54,047 bases of DNA from Anaerolineales bacterium (GTDB taxonomy: Bacteria > Chloroflexota > Anaerolineae > Anaerolineales > Villigracilaceae), in the NCBI GenBank assembly GCA_020060625.1, contig JAGUZU010000066.1, positions 1 through 54,047 of the forward strand, written 5' to 3'. Of the stretch, positions 31,550 to 40,824 are shown piece by piece. Position 1 is the stretch's first letter, and each line of letters starts with the position of its first letter. The translations under genes were made by a program, and so were the position numbers. The notes beneath the pieces were generated by a model that searched no databases, had not been told where the DNA came from, and worked only from the letters and a program-made list of their open reading frames with translations.

Positions 31550-32218
31550 CTAAGGCTCCCAGGCATAATGGACAAGCGCGGTGACGACAAGTTTATCGCC
31601 CGTGGTTTCCATTCCCACCGCCCAGGTTTCCCAGTCCATGCTTCCATATTGATCTGTACCGGGGAAGTGGACGGCGTAAAAACCGGTTTTGGGATACTTC
31701 CATTCGGGGATGTAGGTTGCGCCGCCGGTTTTCAACTCATTGCAGGCAATGATGGCATTTGGCGTGAACACCCGCTTTAGTGACGGCAGGACGATCTCTT
31801 GGAACGAGCCGACGACGGGTTCGCCGCTTCCGGCTCCCAGACCCCAATCTGCCTGGTAGGTGGTTTCAAAGACGAATTTTGCATGTTCCGCATCGTATGT
31901 GATGATTTTCCCGTTTCGGATGAAGGTCACGTCCATGCCGGTGGTTGGGGAGACGAGCGGAGCCAGCAGATCGCCGTCTTCGTTTTCAAAGGCAACGCGC
32001 AGAGATTTGAGCAGGTCGAGGGCGCGGGGATCGTTGCAGAGGGCGGGCGCGGGTGTTGGAGTCTCTGTCGGCGTGGGGAGGGGAGTGGATGCGGGGGCGG
32101 AGGTCAGGGTCGGTAGGGGCGTATCAGACGGCAGGGCGGTGGGAGGCGGGGGCGCATCCACTGGAATGGAGCAGGCGGTCAGCGTCAAAAATGTCAGGAT
32201 TAAAATTGTCTTTTTCAT
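31550..32218 (-). CDS. Lipoprotein of unknown function
   Basis: A 222-residue lipoprotein: MKKT signal, lipobox LTAC (C16), a Pro/Thr linker to about residue 58, then a globular domain of about 160 residues with several Trp/Tyr and two Cys. The start at 32218 fits an AAGGA 5 bases upstream better than the ATG at 32224. The mature domain may be NTF2-like by its helix-then-sheet pattern, but this is weak. Confidence 0.65.
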   Translation of the reverse strand: MKKTILILTFLTLTACSIPVDAPPPPTALPSDTPLPTLTSAPASTPLPTPTETPTPAPALCNDPRALDLLKSLRVAFENEDGDLLAPLVSPTTGMDVTFIRNGKIITYDAEHAKFVFETTYQADWGLGAGSGEPVVGSFQEIVLPSLKRVFTPNAIIACNELKTGGATYIPEWKYPKTGFYAVHFPGTDQYGSMDWETWAVGMETTGDKLVVTALVHYAWEP

Positions 32219-32233
32219 TTTCATCCTTTCGAT

Positions 32234-32258
32234 AAAAAAACCGGCGTTTCCGCCGGTT
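32234..32258 (-). terminator. Rho-independent terminator of the NACHT operon
   Basis: On the minus strand, AACCGGCG/CGCCGGTT with a 4-base loop, followed by seven T. It lies right after the small motif-sharing gene and so marks the end of a two-gene unit. Confidence 0.92.
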
Positions 32259-32265
32259 CATTGTA

Positions 32266-32667
32266 CTACTGCTGTTCTTCCGCCATTCGTTTGGCAACGC
32301 GTTTGACGACTTCCGCCACGCCGCCGATGGGATTTTTTAACGTTTCAAACGCAACCTCCACAATTTCGGGAGCCATGCGTTTGATGTTGCGAAAACGCCT
32401 CGCCAGGAAGGTTTCATCGGGTTGGGGTTCTTCGAGCGCGGTTTCGATTTCCCGCAGTTCGGCTTTAACGTCTTGTTTGTCGGCGGCGGGGAGTTCCGTT
32501 TTTTCGACCGCTTCGTAAATGACCTTGAATAATGGCGCGACCTGAATGCTTTGGCTGGAAACGATGTTGTTGTCGCCCGATATGATGTTGCTCCGCTCGA
32601 CGTTCCCGCCAATGACGATGCTGTTATCTCCGGCGCTCAAACCGTCTTTTTTCTTTTTGCCTGCCAT
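32266..32667 (-). CDS. Small partner of the NACHT protein, GD-repeat motif plus helical domain
   Basis: A 133-residue protein. After a basic tail MAGKKKKDG, residues 12-40 read GDNSIVIGG, SNIISGDNN and IV, a short glycine-rich motif also found at residues 24-46 of the NACHT protein (GDQSIAVGG, SAIIHGQ, IV). Residues 45-133 are helical: LFKVIYEAVEKTELPAADK, then an acidic helix, FLARRFRNIKRMAPEI and a last amphipathic helix. AGGAGGA precedes the ATG and the gap to the upstream gene is 8 bases. It may be an adaptor or effector recruited through the shared motif. No enzymatic residues were recognised. Confidence 0.7.
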   Translation of the reverse strand: MAGKKKKDGLSAGDNSIVIGGNVERSNIISGDNNIVSSQSIQVAPLFKVIYEAVEKTELPAADKQDVKAELREIETALEEPQPDETFLARRFRNIKRMAPEIVEVAFETLKNPIGGVAEVVKRVAKRMAEEQQ

Positions 32668-32675
32668 GCTTCCTC

Positions 32676-35309
32676 CTATGAATCTTTTGGCGCGATCACG
32701 ATGCGAAAGCCGAGGTCGTCGTTGAACATGAGCGGAATGGACCAGTTGCAGAACGAAGCGCGCGCAAACCATTGATAACCGATCCATGAGCCGCCGCGCA
32801 CAATGCGGTATTTCCTGTCTTCATCATACCATGAGGATGTCCATTCCCAGACGTTGCCGCTCATGTCCCATGTATCGGTTGGGCTGATGCCCTGCGGGAA
32901 GGTTGCCACAGCGGTTGTGCCGCCCAGCCCGGAGCCGGTGGCTTCGGAATCCCATGTGTTTGCGGCGGCTTTATTGAAGCCTTCGCCCCAGGGATATTCG
33001 CGTCCGTCTGTGCCGCGCGCGGCGCGTTCCCATTCATCGTTGCGCGGCAGGCGAATTACATAGCCTTCCGGCACCGCCACGATCTTTTTCGCCAGCCAGT
33101 TGCAATAGGCTTCCGCCTCGAACCAGCACACGCCCACCACCGGCACGATTGGGTTGCTCAATTCGATGTTATGCCAGTAATACGGGATGTTCCGTTTGGA
33201 GAGCGGACGATGTTCCAGCCAATCGCGTTCCACGCCTTCAAGCGAACGCGAATCGTATTTGCCCGCGCGCCATTCCCAGCCTGCCTCGCTCCAATACTCG
33301 CGGGTCTGGTATCCATCCTCTTTGACGAAGCGCGCGAACTGGATGTTCGTGACGGGATACTTCGCCGCGAAGTACATGTATGGAATTTCCTTCGCCTCTT
33401 TCTTGATCCCAGCCTGGAACTCACCAGCAGGCACTTCCGAAAACCGATCCAAGTCTCCCGGTCTCCAGCCGAGCCGTCCAAGCAGAAGCCCGGCATGACG
33501 CCGCAACTCCGGGCGGATGGCGGCATCCTGCATGGTTTCGAGCAATGCCTGCGTGACTCTTTCCTTGCTTTGCAATGGGACGCCGCCGGGCCAGGTATCC
33601 AGCACTGCGTCCCCGGCGAGTACCACCGCTTCGCCAGGCGGACCAGGCTTGTTCTCCACCAGCGATTCCACGACCTGCCCGGCAATCTTCGGCAGCTGCT
33701 GACGAATGCCAAGATAACCGATGGTCAGCAAGGTCGCCTCGCGCCAGGCTTGTTCGCCCACGTGGCGGGAGAGGGTTTCGATGATCGGAGTTGAGTCACC
33801 CTGTCCTTTTAGAGCAAGCGCAACTGCGGCAAGGTATTCCTCGAACGTCAGGTGGATGAAGCCGTATTCGCCGGGACCGCGTTCGAGGAGCAGGGCGGCG
33901 TGTTCGCGCACATCCTGCAAAAACTGGCGCGATGCCTGGTGCGGCGAGACATCGCCGCGTTCATGGAACAGTTCCTCCAGTTTGCGGCGCATTTCCTCGC
34001 GCCCCACCAGCCCAACGCCGGGGCTGATCTCGTGCATCCACAGGGCGAGCGGCGCAAGGATGCGGACGGTCTGAATTTCGTCAATGTCGCGTCCCGGCGC
34101 GCGCCCGCTCAGGCTGCGCGCGCGGTTCCAGGTGGAAAGCAAAGTATTTACATATTGGTCGTAGAGTTGGACGCGGCGTTCCGGCAGGGACACGCCTTGC
34201 CGCTTCATCAACGCAAGAATGGTGAGCAAAAGCGGCGTGGACGCCAATTGCCGGACGCCGGGATTCTGGTTGATGGCGTCCAACAGTTCGCGGCGGTCTG
34301 TTTCCGCATCGGCGCGGGCGACGGCTGTATTCCCCTGCGCCTGTCTTTCTATGGCGGCAGTCCAATGTTTGACGAATTCTTCGATTTCGTCTTCTTCAAA
34401 GTCCACGATGGTGCATTCGGCGAGGTCTTCCGCCGAGGGGCGCACGGCGCGGTAGCCGACGACGCGGCTGGTGAGGACGAATTTATTTCCCTCGCGGCGG
34501 TGGAAGGCGAAGAAATCTACCACGCGCTCTACGACGGTGTTGCGCATGTTCAGGTCGCGCACTTCATCGAGACCATCGAGGAGGATGAGCGCGCGCCCGG
34601 CTTTAAGCGCCTCGCTCAGCATGGGTCCAATCGGCAGGTCTATGCCGATGCCTGCAAAGTATTCGGCGATGAAATCATCCAGGCGGATGTCGCGGGTTTG
34701 AAGCGCGTTGGCGAACGCGGCGAGGGGAAGAAGAATGGGCAGAAAATCCGAAAGCCCTATCTTCGCGCCTTCGCCTCTTGCGAGCCGCAAAGCAAGGTAT
34801 TTCAGGAAGGTGGTCTTGCCGGCGCCGGGGTCTCCCAGCACAATGGCGCCGGAGTGATGTTTCAGAACTTCAAGGAGCGGAACAGGTTCCCCAAAATGAA
34901 GCATCTCCTGTTTGTGGTCGGTGATGTCGCGCCCGGCAAGGCTGAGGTCGCGCTTCCAGGTTTCGCCTTCGGGAAGTTCCATCCGCGCCTTGAGCGGGAC
35001 GTAGAGATCGAGCAGATTCAATTTGAGCGGAACCCGGTCGGATACTCCCATCCCTTTGAGGCTGAGGTAATAGTGACGGTCGGTGAGGTAGGCGAGATAA
35101 GCTGCGGTTGCCTCTCGAAGCGTCTCGGCAGGCAGGGCAGGTTTGAGGTCGCGCCAGAAGCGGTCTGCAAGGACGATGGTTTGTCCATGGATGATGGCGC
35201 TGTCGGTTAAAGAGCCGCCGACGGCAATGCTTTGGTCGCCTGTTTGTATCTCCGGTTCGGGTTTGGCTTGTCTGGTTGATTTTCGTGAGGATGTTTTCTT
35301 TTCGGTCAT
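32676..35309 (-). CDS. NACHT-type STAND ATPase with C-terminal FGE-like domain
   Basis: An 877-residue protein. Residues 1-20 are basic, 24-46 carry the glycine-rich motif shared with the downstream gene, and about 50-140 are a linker. The NACHT core has Walker A GDPGAGKTT (159-167), Walker B LILLDGLDEV (241-250) and the sensor LTSR (279-282). Helical repeats span about 400-620. An FGE/SUMF1-like domain covers about 626-873 (PVTNIQFARFV, LPRNDEWERAARG, WDMSGNVWEWT, VRGGSW, DLGFRI). The catalytic Cys pair of true FGE is missing, so this end is likely a ligand-binding sensor. STAND proteins oligomerise on sensing a trigger, and many act in defence or cell death. Confidence 0.88.
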   Translation of the reverse strand: MTEKKTSSRKSTRQAKPEPEIQTGDQSIAVGGSLTDSAIIHGQTIVLADRFWRDLKPALPAETLREATAAYLAYLTDRHYYLSLKGMGVSDRVPLKLNLLDLYVPLKARMELPEGETWKRDLSLAGRDITDHKQEMLHFGEPVPLLEVLKHHSGAIVLGDPGAGKTTFLKYLALRLARGEGAKIGLSDFLPILLPLAAFANALQTRDIRLDDFIAEYFAGIGIDLPIGPMLSEALKAGRALILLDGLDEVRDLNMRNTVVERVVDFFAFHRREGNKFVLTSRVVGYRAVRPSAEDLAECTIVDFEEDEIEEFVKHWTAAIERQAQGNTAVARADAETDRRELLDAINQNPGVRQLASTPLLLTILALMKRQGVSLPERRVQLYDQYVNTLLSTWNRARSLSGRAPGRDIDEIQTVRILAPLALWMHEISPGVGLVGREEMRRKLEELFHERGDVSPHQASRQFLQDVREHAALLLERGPGEYGFIHLTFEEYLAAVALALKGQGDSTPIIETLSRHVGEQAWREATLLTIGYLGIRQQLPKIAGQVVESLVENKPGPPGEAVVLAGDAVLDTWPGGVPLQSKERVTQALLETMQDAAIRPELRRHAGLLLGRLGWRPGDLDRFSEVPAGEFQAGIKKEAKEIPYMYFAAKYPVTNIQFARFVKEDGYQTREYWSEAGWEWRAGKYDSRSLEGVERDWLEHRPLSKRNIPYYWHNIELSNPIVPVVGVCWFEAEAYCNWLAKKIVAVPEGYVIRLPRNDEWERAARGTDGREYPWGEGFNKAAANTWDSEATGSGLGGTTAVATFPQGISPTDTWDMSGNVWEWTSSWYDEDRKYRIVRGGSWIGYQWFARASFCNWSIPLMFNDDLGFRIVIAPKDS

Positions 35310-35381
35310 GCCCAGCCTCGTTGGTGGATTCAGTATACAATGATTTGCCGGGGCGCGAGTTTACCAAATTGAAAGGAAAAT

Positions 35382-35407
35382 AAAAAATCCCCCGACAAAG
35401 CGAGGGA
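35382..35407 (-). terminator. Rho-independent terminator after the FIST gene
   Basis: On the minus strand, TCCCTCG/CGGGGGA (one G-U pair), a 6-base loop, then six T. Confidence 0.85.
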
Positions 35408-35421
35408 AAGGGCGTATTTGT

Positions 35422-36579
35422 CTAGTCATTTTCCTCTTCGCCAAACACAATCACGACGATATGTTGGTTCAGGAATTTTGGCTTGGGGCTTTCGTCTGAA
35501 GTGATCTGCCCAAGCGTGTAGCCGCCGGCAATTGGGATGCTCTCGCCAAGAATTTCCTGCACTGCGGCGATCTCGGCTCCCGGCTGCGCTTTCAAAAGCA
35601 TCTGCCAGGCGATGTCCACAAGGACAATGGCGAGGGCGGGTTTTGCGCTGCCCAGTTGACGCAAGGCTTGTTGCGCGGCATTTTTTGCGGCAGTTTCACA
35701 GGTGGCGCGGCTGCCCACCAAAAGATAGGCATCAATGCCGTCGCGGATGGCGGCGTTCATGCGGAAGCTGCCGTCCGCCTCGACACGGATCGGGGAGCGG
35801 ACCACCAGCCCCTCGCCTTGTTCGACGCCGAGAGGATACAAACGGGCGAGGTGACTCAGCGGCGGGAACGCCCAATCACGCGCGGGGTAGCCAAATAATC
35901 CGGCGTAGGTTTCGGAGGCGGGGCGTCCATCCAGCGTGCGAAGCCAGAATCCGCGCGAACGTGTGACGCGAAACTGGCTGCCGACTGGGTTCCAGCCGTG
36001 GTCGGAGCCAATGCCCAATTTCAGGTTGCCGCGCAGAAACGCGGCGGCAAGCCCGCCGGAGCCGTTCTGGTTGCCTGCCATTTGATACGTGTTGCCGGTG
36101 TGAAGATCACCGCTGGAAAGACCGCCGGCAATGGGCAGGTCGGATGAGAGGGCGTTGCAAAACTGTTCGGCATCGCCGTTGAAGCCGTCCGCAAAAAACA
36201 GGACAGATTGACGCTCGACGCGCGCCGCGGCATATTGCTGGATTTTCGCGGCGGTTTCACGCCCGGATTGGGCATAGCCTGGAAGCCAAAGCGTATCCGT
36301 TTGAAAGTCGCCGTGAAGCAGCGCCACTGCAACGGAGTGAGGTTGTTCGCCTTCGCGGGTGAGCGCGGCGGGGGAACTGAAACCGATCATCGGGGAATCG
36401 CCGAGCAGGCTGGAGATGCCGCTCAATACTTCGCGCGGCTGGTATTGGTGGGATGCGATTACGACAGCCAGATTGGGCGTGTTCGAGCCAAGCCGGTTCA
36501 GCGCCTGATGCGCGGCTTGCAAGCCCGCTTCACGCCCGTCGAGCGCCTGGGCAGATCCAACAGATGCGATCATTGCCAT
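35422..36579 (-). CDS. FIST-domain signalling protein
   Basis: A 385-residue soluble protein with FIST N (about 30-225: the SPMIGFSSPAALTREGE, VLFFADGFNGDAEQFCNAL and LPIAGGLSSGD strands) and FIST C (about 230-370: ASETYAGLFG, and PIAGGYTLGQI at the end). FIST domains are proposed small-ligand sensors, possibly for amino acids. It starts 9 bases after the kinase stop (GAGGCGAA before ATG), so it is cotranscribed and may feed a signal to that kinase. Confidence 0.88.
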   Translation of the reverse strand: MAMIASVGSAQALDGREAGLQAAHQALNRLGSNTPNLAVVIASHQYQPREVLSGISSLLGDSPMIGFSSPAALTREGEQPHSVAVALLHGDFQTDTLWLPGYAQSGRETAAKIQQYAAARVERQSVLFFADGFNGDAEQFCNALSSDLPIAGGLSSGDLHTGNTYQMAGNQNGSGGLAAAFLRGNLKLGIGSDHGWNPVGSQFRVTRSRGFWLRTLDGRPASETYAGLFGYPARDWAFPPLSHLARLYPLGVEQGEGLVVRSPIRVEADGSFRMNAAIRDGIDAYLLVGSRATCETAAKNAAQQALRQLGSAKPALAIVLVDIAWQMLLKAQPGAEIAAVQEILGESIPIAGGYTLGQITSDESPKPKFLNQHIVVIVFGEEEND

Positions 36580-36588
36580 TTCGCCTCG

Positions 36589-39500
36589 CTATTCCTCCGC
36601 CACTGGAATGGTGAAGTGGAAGGTGGTTCCCTTGCGATATTCGCTTTCGAACCAGATCCTGCCGCCCTGCATTTCCACCAGACTCCTTGTGATGTTCAAT
36701 CCCAGCCCTGTGCCGGGGGCTTCCCTTGCCTTGGGGTCTTCGGAGCGGAAGAATTTTTGGAATATCTTCTGCTGGTCTTCGACGGTCATGCCAATGCCGC
36801 TGTCCTTTACCCATAGATGGATGACGCGCGGCGCGCCGTCGGGGTCCCATTGGTTGTGGCTTTCCTCCACGCCCACCTGAATGGTTCCGCCTTCCGGCGT
36901 GTATTTATGCGCGTTGCTGACGAGATTGGTGAGCACTTGTCCCACGCGGACGCGGTCTGCCCACATGGGGGGCAGGTCTTTGGGGACGACCAGGTCGAGG
37001 GTTTGCTTCTTGTCCTCCAACTGGCGGGTGAACGTGCGGATGACTTCATCCACCAGGTCATCGGCTTTTGTGGCTTTATATTCGAGGCGCAGGCGTCCGG
37101 CTTCGATCTTGGAATTGTCGTTCAAATCCGAAACCAGGGTGGACATGCGCTCGACATTCGATTTGATGGTTTGCAGGAAGTTCGTCTGCATTTCGTTGAT
37201 CTGTCCGACTGCGCCGCCTGCCAGCAATTCGGTGTAGCCCTTGATCGAGGTCATCGGGTTCTTCAGTTCGTGCGCCACGAAGGAGACGAAATCGCTCTTG
37301 GCAAGGTTGGCGCGCTGGACTTCGCCGTACAGTTGCGCGTTCGAGATGGCGATGGCGGCGTGGTCTGTGAGGCGGGTGAGGAAATCCACATCGGGCTGGG
37401 TATCGTCCGTGCTTTCCAGATACAGCAGACCGATCACGGTCGTTTCGCGGCGGATCGGAATCGCCAGTTGATTGTGCGAGGCGCCGAGCAGTTTTCCCTT
37501 TAACGCTTCGACGCTCATCTGTTGGGGCAGTCCCGTTTCGATGGCTTTCAACATGGACGACAGTTCGATCTTCATCAACTGGTCGGGGAATTTTTCCACC
37601 TGTTCCTCCAGACCCTGGTGCGCCATGACACGGAGGTCTTCCTCCTCGAGGATGCCGATCAACCCGGCTTCCGCGTTCGATTGCCGCAACGCCCAGTCCA
37701 GTGTGATGCGCATGGCGCGGTCCATTTCGAGGCTGGCGTTCAATTCCCGGTCGATGCGCTGCATGACCGAAAGTTCCTCCACGCGCTCCGCCAGTTCCTG
37801 GTCGGTGAGGGTGTAAAGGCGCGCATTTTCGATTGCCACAGCCGCCTGCCCTGCAAACGCGGTGAGCAGGGTCTGGTCGTCCGGCACAAAGGGAAGCCCG
37901 TCGCGGCGGTTGATTACTTCGATCACGCCGATCACGCGGTCTTTCACCTGAAGCGGGACCGCCATCAACGAGCGGCTGACGAAGCCTGTCTGCTGGTCGA
38001 TGCCCTTGAAATGCGAGACGGAACTTTGATCTTCATTTTCTATCACGGGTGTTCGTAATTGCACCGCGCGCCCAACAATGCCGGTGCCGGCTGGCAGGCG
38101 TTGCCCGACCAGGTTGGACGCGACGGGTCCCACCGTCACCTTGAAGACGAGTTCATCGGTTTGTTCGTCCATCAGGAACAGGCTGCCCGCTTCGCACTGC
38201 AAAATGCCGACAGCGTTTTCGAGGATGTTTTGCAAAAGCGGTTCGAGTTCAAGCGTGGATGTCAATTGGCGCGTGATCTCGTTCAGCGTGGATAGCTGAC
38301 GGGCGCGCTGCTCGGTCTCTTCGAGCAGGCGCGCCTTGACGATGGCGCCGGCGGTTTGGTCTGCGATGGCTTGCAGGAGTTCGAGCTGCCCACGCGTATA
38401 GGCGGTCGCCCCGTCACGGCTGCCGATGCTGAGCGTGCCGATGGTTTCAGCGCCGGCATTGAGCGGCACGCCCATCCAGGCAAAGACGTTATCCAATGCG
38501 GGCGTGTGACTGCGCGCTTGACATTCGCGGATGTAATCCTGTGTGATGATTGGACGGCTCTTGCGGATCACTTCCGGCGCCAAGCCTGTGTTCATCGAAA
38601 AGGGTAGATTTTCACGCTCCTGGATTCGCTCGTTATTTTCGAGACAAAAACCGTAATAGTAGTAATCGCTATCCTTGTTATAAAGGGTGATATGGAAATG
38701 CGAGGTGGGGATGATCTGGGCGGTTTGCGCGTAGATCAATTCGAGCACATCGTCGAACGTCAGGGTCACATTCACGCCCTGGGAGACGCGGGTCAGGGCG
38801 TTCATTTCCTGGATGCGGCGTTCGAGGTGGGCGACTGTTTGCACGCGTTCGATGGCAACGGAGGCAAGGTCGCAGATGTTTTCAAGGAAGCGCAGGTCGC
38901 GCGGCGTGTAGGGCTGTCCCGCCAGGCGGGGACCCAGCGCCAGCCAGCCGTTTGGAAGTTCCTTTCCAGGAAGGGCAATGAAGAGACGCGCGCCCAGTAA
39001 TGCCAGGCGGGATTGTTCCGATTGCAGCGCTTCGGGCGGGGTGGTTGCATTGTCCAGGTAGAGCGGCAGGCGTTCCTTTTGGAAGTATTGTACAAACGGG
39101 CTTGTGGATGTAAATCGAATGTCGCTGGTGGGGCGCTGGTCGTCCCCGGGAAGGGCGGAGAAAAAGTCGTTGAGGGAGTCGTATGTATAGATGTGGATCC
39201 GGTCCGGGGTCAGGGTGGAGGCGACTTTATCCCGCACGATCGCGCTGATCGTGTTCAGGTCGAGCGCGGTGGTCAGTCTGTGGGAGAAATCCTCCAGTTG
39301 TTCTGCGAAGGCGCGCGCGCCGCGGAAGAAGATCGAATCCACAAGGTTTTGCAGGCGCGTGCGGACAGGTTCGAGGACGATGACTATCGCCAGAATTGCG
39401 CCGCCCACCAGGTATGGATTATTTGAAGGAAGGGATGCGCCGAAGATCAACCCCACACCGGATGCGACAAGCCCGTACCCGAGGGTGACAAAGGCTGTGA

Positions 39501-40605
39501 GCAAAACGTACATGACGGAGCGGCGCACAAAATCTTCTGTTCGCAGGAAACGGAAGCGCAGGATGGTGTAGCCGATGACCAGGGGGAACAGGGCAAGCGG
39601 CAGGAAGAGATAAGGCGAGAAGTTGAGGGGGGTGATAAAACTGGCGGCAAGCCAGATGCCAAGCGGCGCAAAGGCGAAGGTCGTTCCAATGAGGATGGCG
39701 CGCGACTGGGTCTTGATGACCGGGGATTGGGCGTTCATCGCGTGGTACAAGTTCATGAGGATGTGAACGAATATTGCCAGCGCGATAAATCCGTAGATGA
39801 TCTGCCAATTGCGGATGTAGGCGGCGGGGCGTTCGAAATTGAAAAGGTTCGGGAATGCAAGGAGGGAGAGGGTCAGCCCGACGGCAATTCCGCCCCAGCG
39901 CAGGTATGGCTGTGTGATGATCCGGCGCGGCTCGACAGGGAAGACAAAGGTAAGGTTGACCAGCGCGCCGCCCGCGATCCCACATGCGAGTGTCCACATG
40001 TATGTGAATTCATGGGTGGTATTCAGGTTGAAATAGGCGCCGGTAATGATTGCAAGCGATGACGTGAAAAGGGAGAAGGCGCGTCCCGCCGGTTCGGAGC
40101 GGCGGAAACCGAATATCCATAAACTAACGAGCAGGAAGACGCCGCCCAGAATGGACGGGATAATGAAATAGGTCCTTTGGCTTGATTCGGGGAAGGGATA
40201 CAAGGTGACATCCAGCGAGCGCGTGTCCCCGTCTGTGGTGCGGATCGTAACCGAGACGGCTTCTCCCGGAAAACGGTCTGCGAGTATATTTTGAACTTCG
40301 ACTGCATTTTTTACCGGCGTTTCATTGACTTCGATGAGCTGATCCCCGACCTTGACCTGACCGAAGAGCGCCCAGGCGGGGTCGGGCTGCGCGGAGCCTG
40401 TGCCGTTGAAAACAAGCGTGTGTTCATAAAACGCCCCAAGAAAGGGCTGTTGGATCCAGCGGGACCCAAGATACAGGGCAATTAGAAATATTGCGGCTGC
40501 AACTGCCTGGTAGGCAAGCACAATCCATTGCAGGATTTGGCTGATAAGAAAACCGTATCGTCGAAACCCAACCTGGATTTTTCGCTGTATGCCTTGTGCG
40601 ATCAT
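36589..40605 (-). CDS. Very large membrane histidine kinase with PDZ-like and multiple GAF domains
   Basis: A 1338-residue kinase. One N-terminal helix (about 27-47) is followed by an outside PDZ-like region (about 75-145: GQVKVGDQLIEVNETPV) and then about eight to nine membrane helices to about 440. Next come GAF-type domains at about 460-615, 635-785, 805-960 and 975-1105. HisKA has H1112 in FVAHELKNPMTS, and the ATPase has NLVSNAHKYTP, DSGIGM and GTGLGLNI. Minus-strand TAAAAT (40613-40618) ends 7 bases before the ATG. FIST follows in the operon. No response regulator is adjacent. Confidence 0.92.
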   Translation of the reverse strand: MIAQGIQRKIQVGFRRYGFLISQILQWIVLAYQAVAAAIFLIALYLGSRWIQQPFLGAFYEHTLVFNGTGSAQPDPAWALFGQVKVGDQLIEVNETPVKNAVEVQNILADRFPGEAVSVTIRTTDGDTRSLDVTLYPFPESSQRTYFIIPSILGGVFLLVSLWIFGFRRSEPAGRAFSLFTSSLAIITGAYFNLNTTHEFTYMWTLACGIAGGALVNLTFVFPVEPRRIITQPYLRWGGIAVGLTLSLLAFPNLFNFERPAAYIRNWQIIYGFIALAIFVHILMNLYHAMNAQSPVIKTQSRAILIGTTFAFAPLGIWLAASFITPLNFSPYLFLPLALFPLVIGYTILRFRFLRTEDFVRRSVMYVLLTAFVTLGYGLVASGVGLIFGASLPSNNPYLVGGAILAIVIVLEPVRTRLQNLVDSIFFRGARAFAEQLEDFSHRLTTALDLNTISAIVRDKVASTLTPDRIHIYTYDSLNDFFSALPGDDQRPTSDIRFTSTSPFVQYFQKERLPLYLDNATTPPEALQSEQSRLALLGARLFIALPGKELPNGWLALGPRLAGQPYTPRDLRFLENICDLASVAIERVQTVAHLERRIQEMNALTRVSQGVNVTLTFDDVLELIYAQTAQIIPTSHFHITLYNKDSDYYYYGFCLENNERIQERENLPFSMNTGLAPEVIRKSRPIITQDYIRECQARSHTPALDNVFAWMGVPLNAGAETIGTLSIGSRDGATAYTRGQLELLQAIADQTAGAIVKARLLEETEQRARQLSTLNEITRQLTSTLELEPLLQNILENAVGILQCEAGSLFLMDEQTDELVFKVTVGPVASNLVGQRLPAGTGIVGRAVQLRTPVIENEDQSSVSHFKGIDQQTGFVSRSLMAVPLQVKDRVIGVIEVINRRDGLPFVPDDQTLLTAFAGQAAVAIENARLYTLTDQELAERVEELSVMQRIDRELNASLEMDRAMRITLDWALRQSNAEAGLIGILEEEDLRVMAHQGLEEQVEKFPDQLMKIELSSMLKAIETGLPQQMSVEALKGKLLGASHNQLAIPIRRETTVIGLLYLESTDDTQPDVDFLTRLTDHAAIAISNAQLYGEVQRANLAKSDFVSFVAHELKNPMTSIKGYTELLAGGAVGQINEMQTNFLQTIKSNVERMSTLVSDLNDNSKIEAGRLRLEYKATKADDLVDEVIRTFTRQLEDKKQTLDLVVPKDLPPMWADRVRVGQVLTNLVSNAHKYTPEGGTIQVGVEESHNQWDPDGAPRVIHLWVKDSGIGMTVEDQQKIFQKFFRSEDPKAREAPGTGLGLNITRSLVEMQGGRIWFESEYRKGTTFHFTIPVAEE

Positions 40606-40754
40606 GGCAGGAATTTTACACTACATCCCCGGCGAAGGTATATGGTACTTTCATGACAAAGCCGAAAGGTTGGCGGGAATATTTTTGGCGACTCGCTTTA
40701 TGCGCCCATGCCTGAAGGCGTTCGCGACTCTGTGGAAAGCGAGTTTGTTAATAT

Positions 40755-40806
40755 AAAAAAAGCCTTCCGAAAATACGGTTTTGCGCCGAATTTCCGAAAG
40801 GCTTTT
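40755..40806 (-). terminator. Probable terminator after metK
   Basis: On the minus strand, arms AAAGCCTTTCGGAAA and TTTTCGGAAGGCTTT pair with two mismatches around a 20-base loop, followed by a T-run. The 40607-40754 stretch shows no gene. Confidence 0.75.
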
Positions 40807-40824
40807 GTTGGCAGGCAGGTTTTT

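Noticed and set aside
33852-35210. A 452-codon + strand frame inside the NACHT gene
   Set aside because: No recognisable domain. The minus-strand NACHT protein has Walker A, Walker B and FGE motifs throughout the same stretch.
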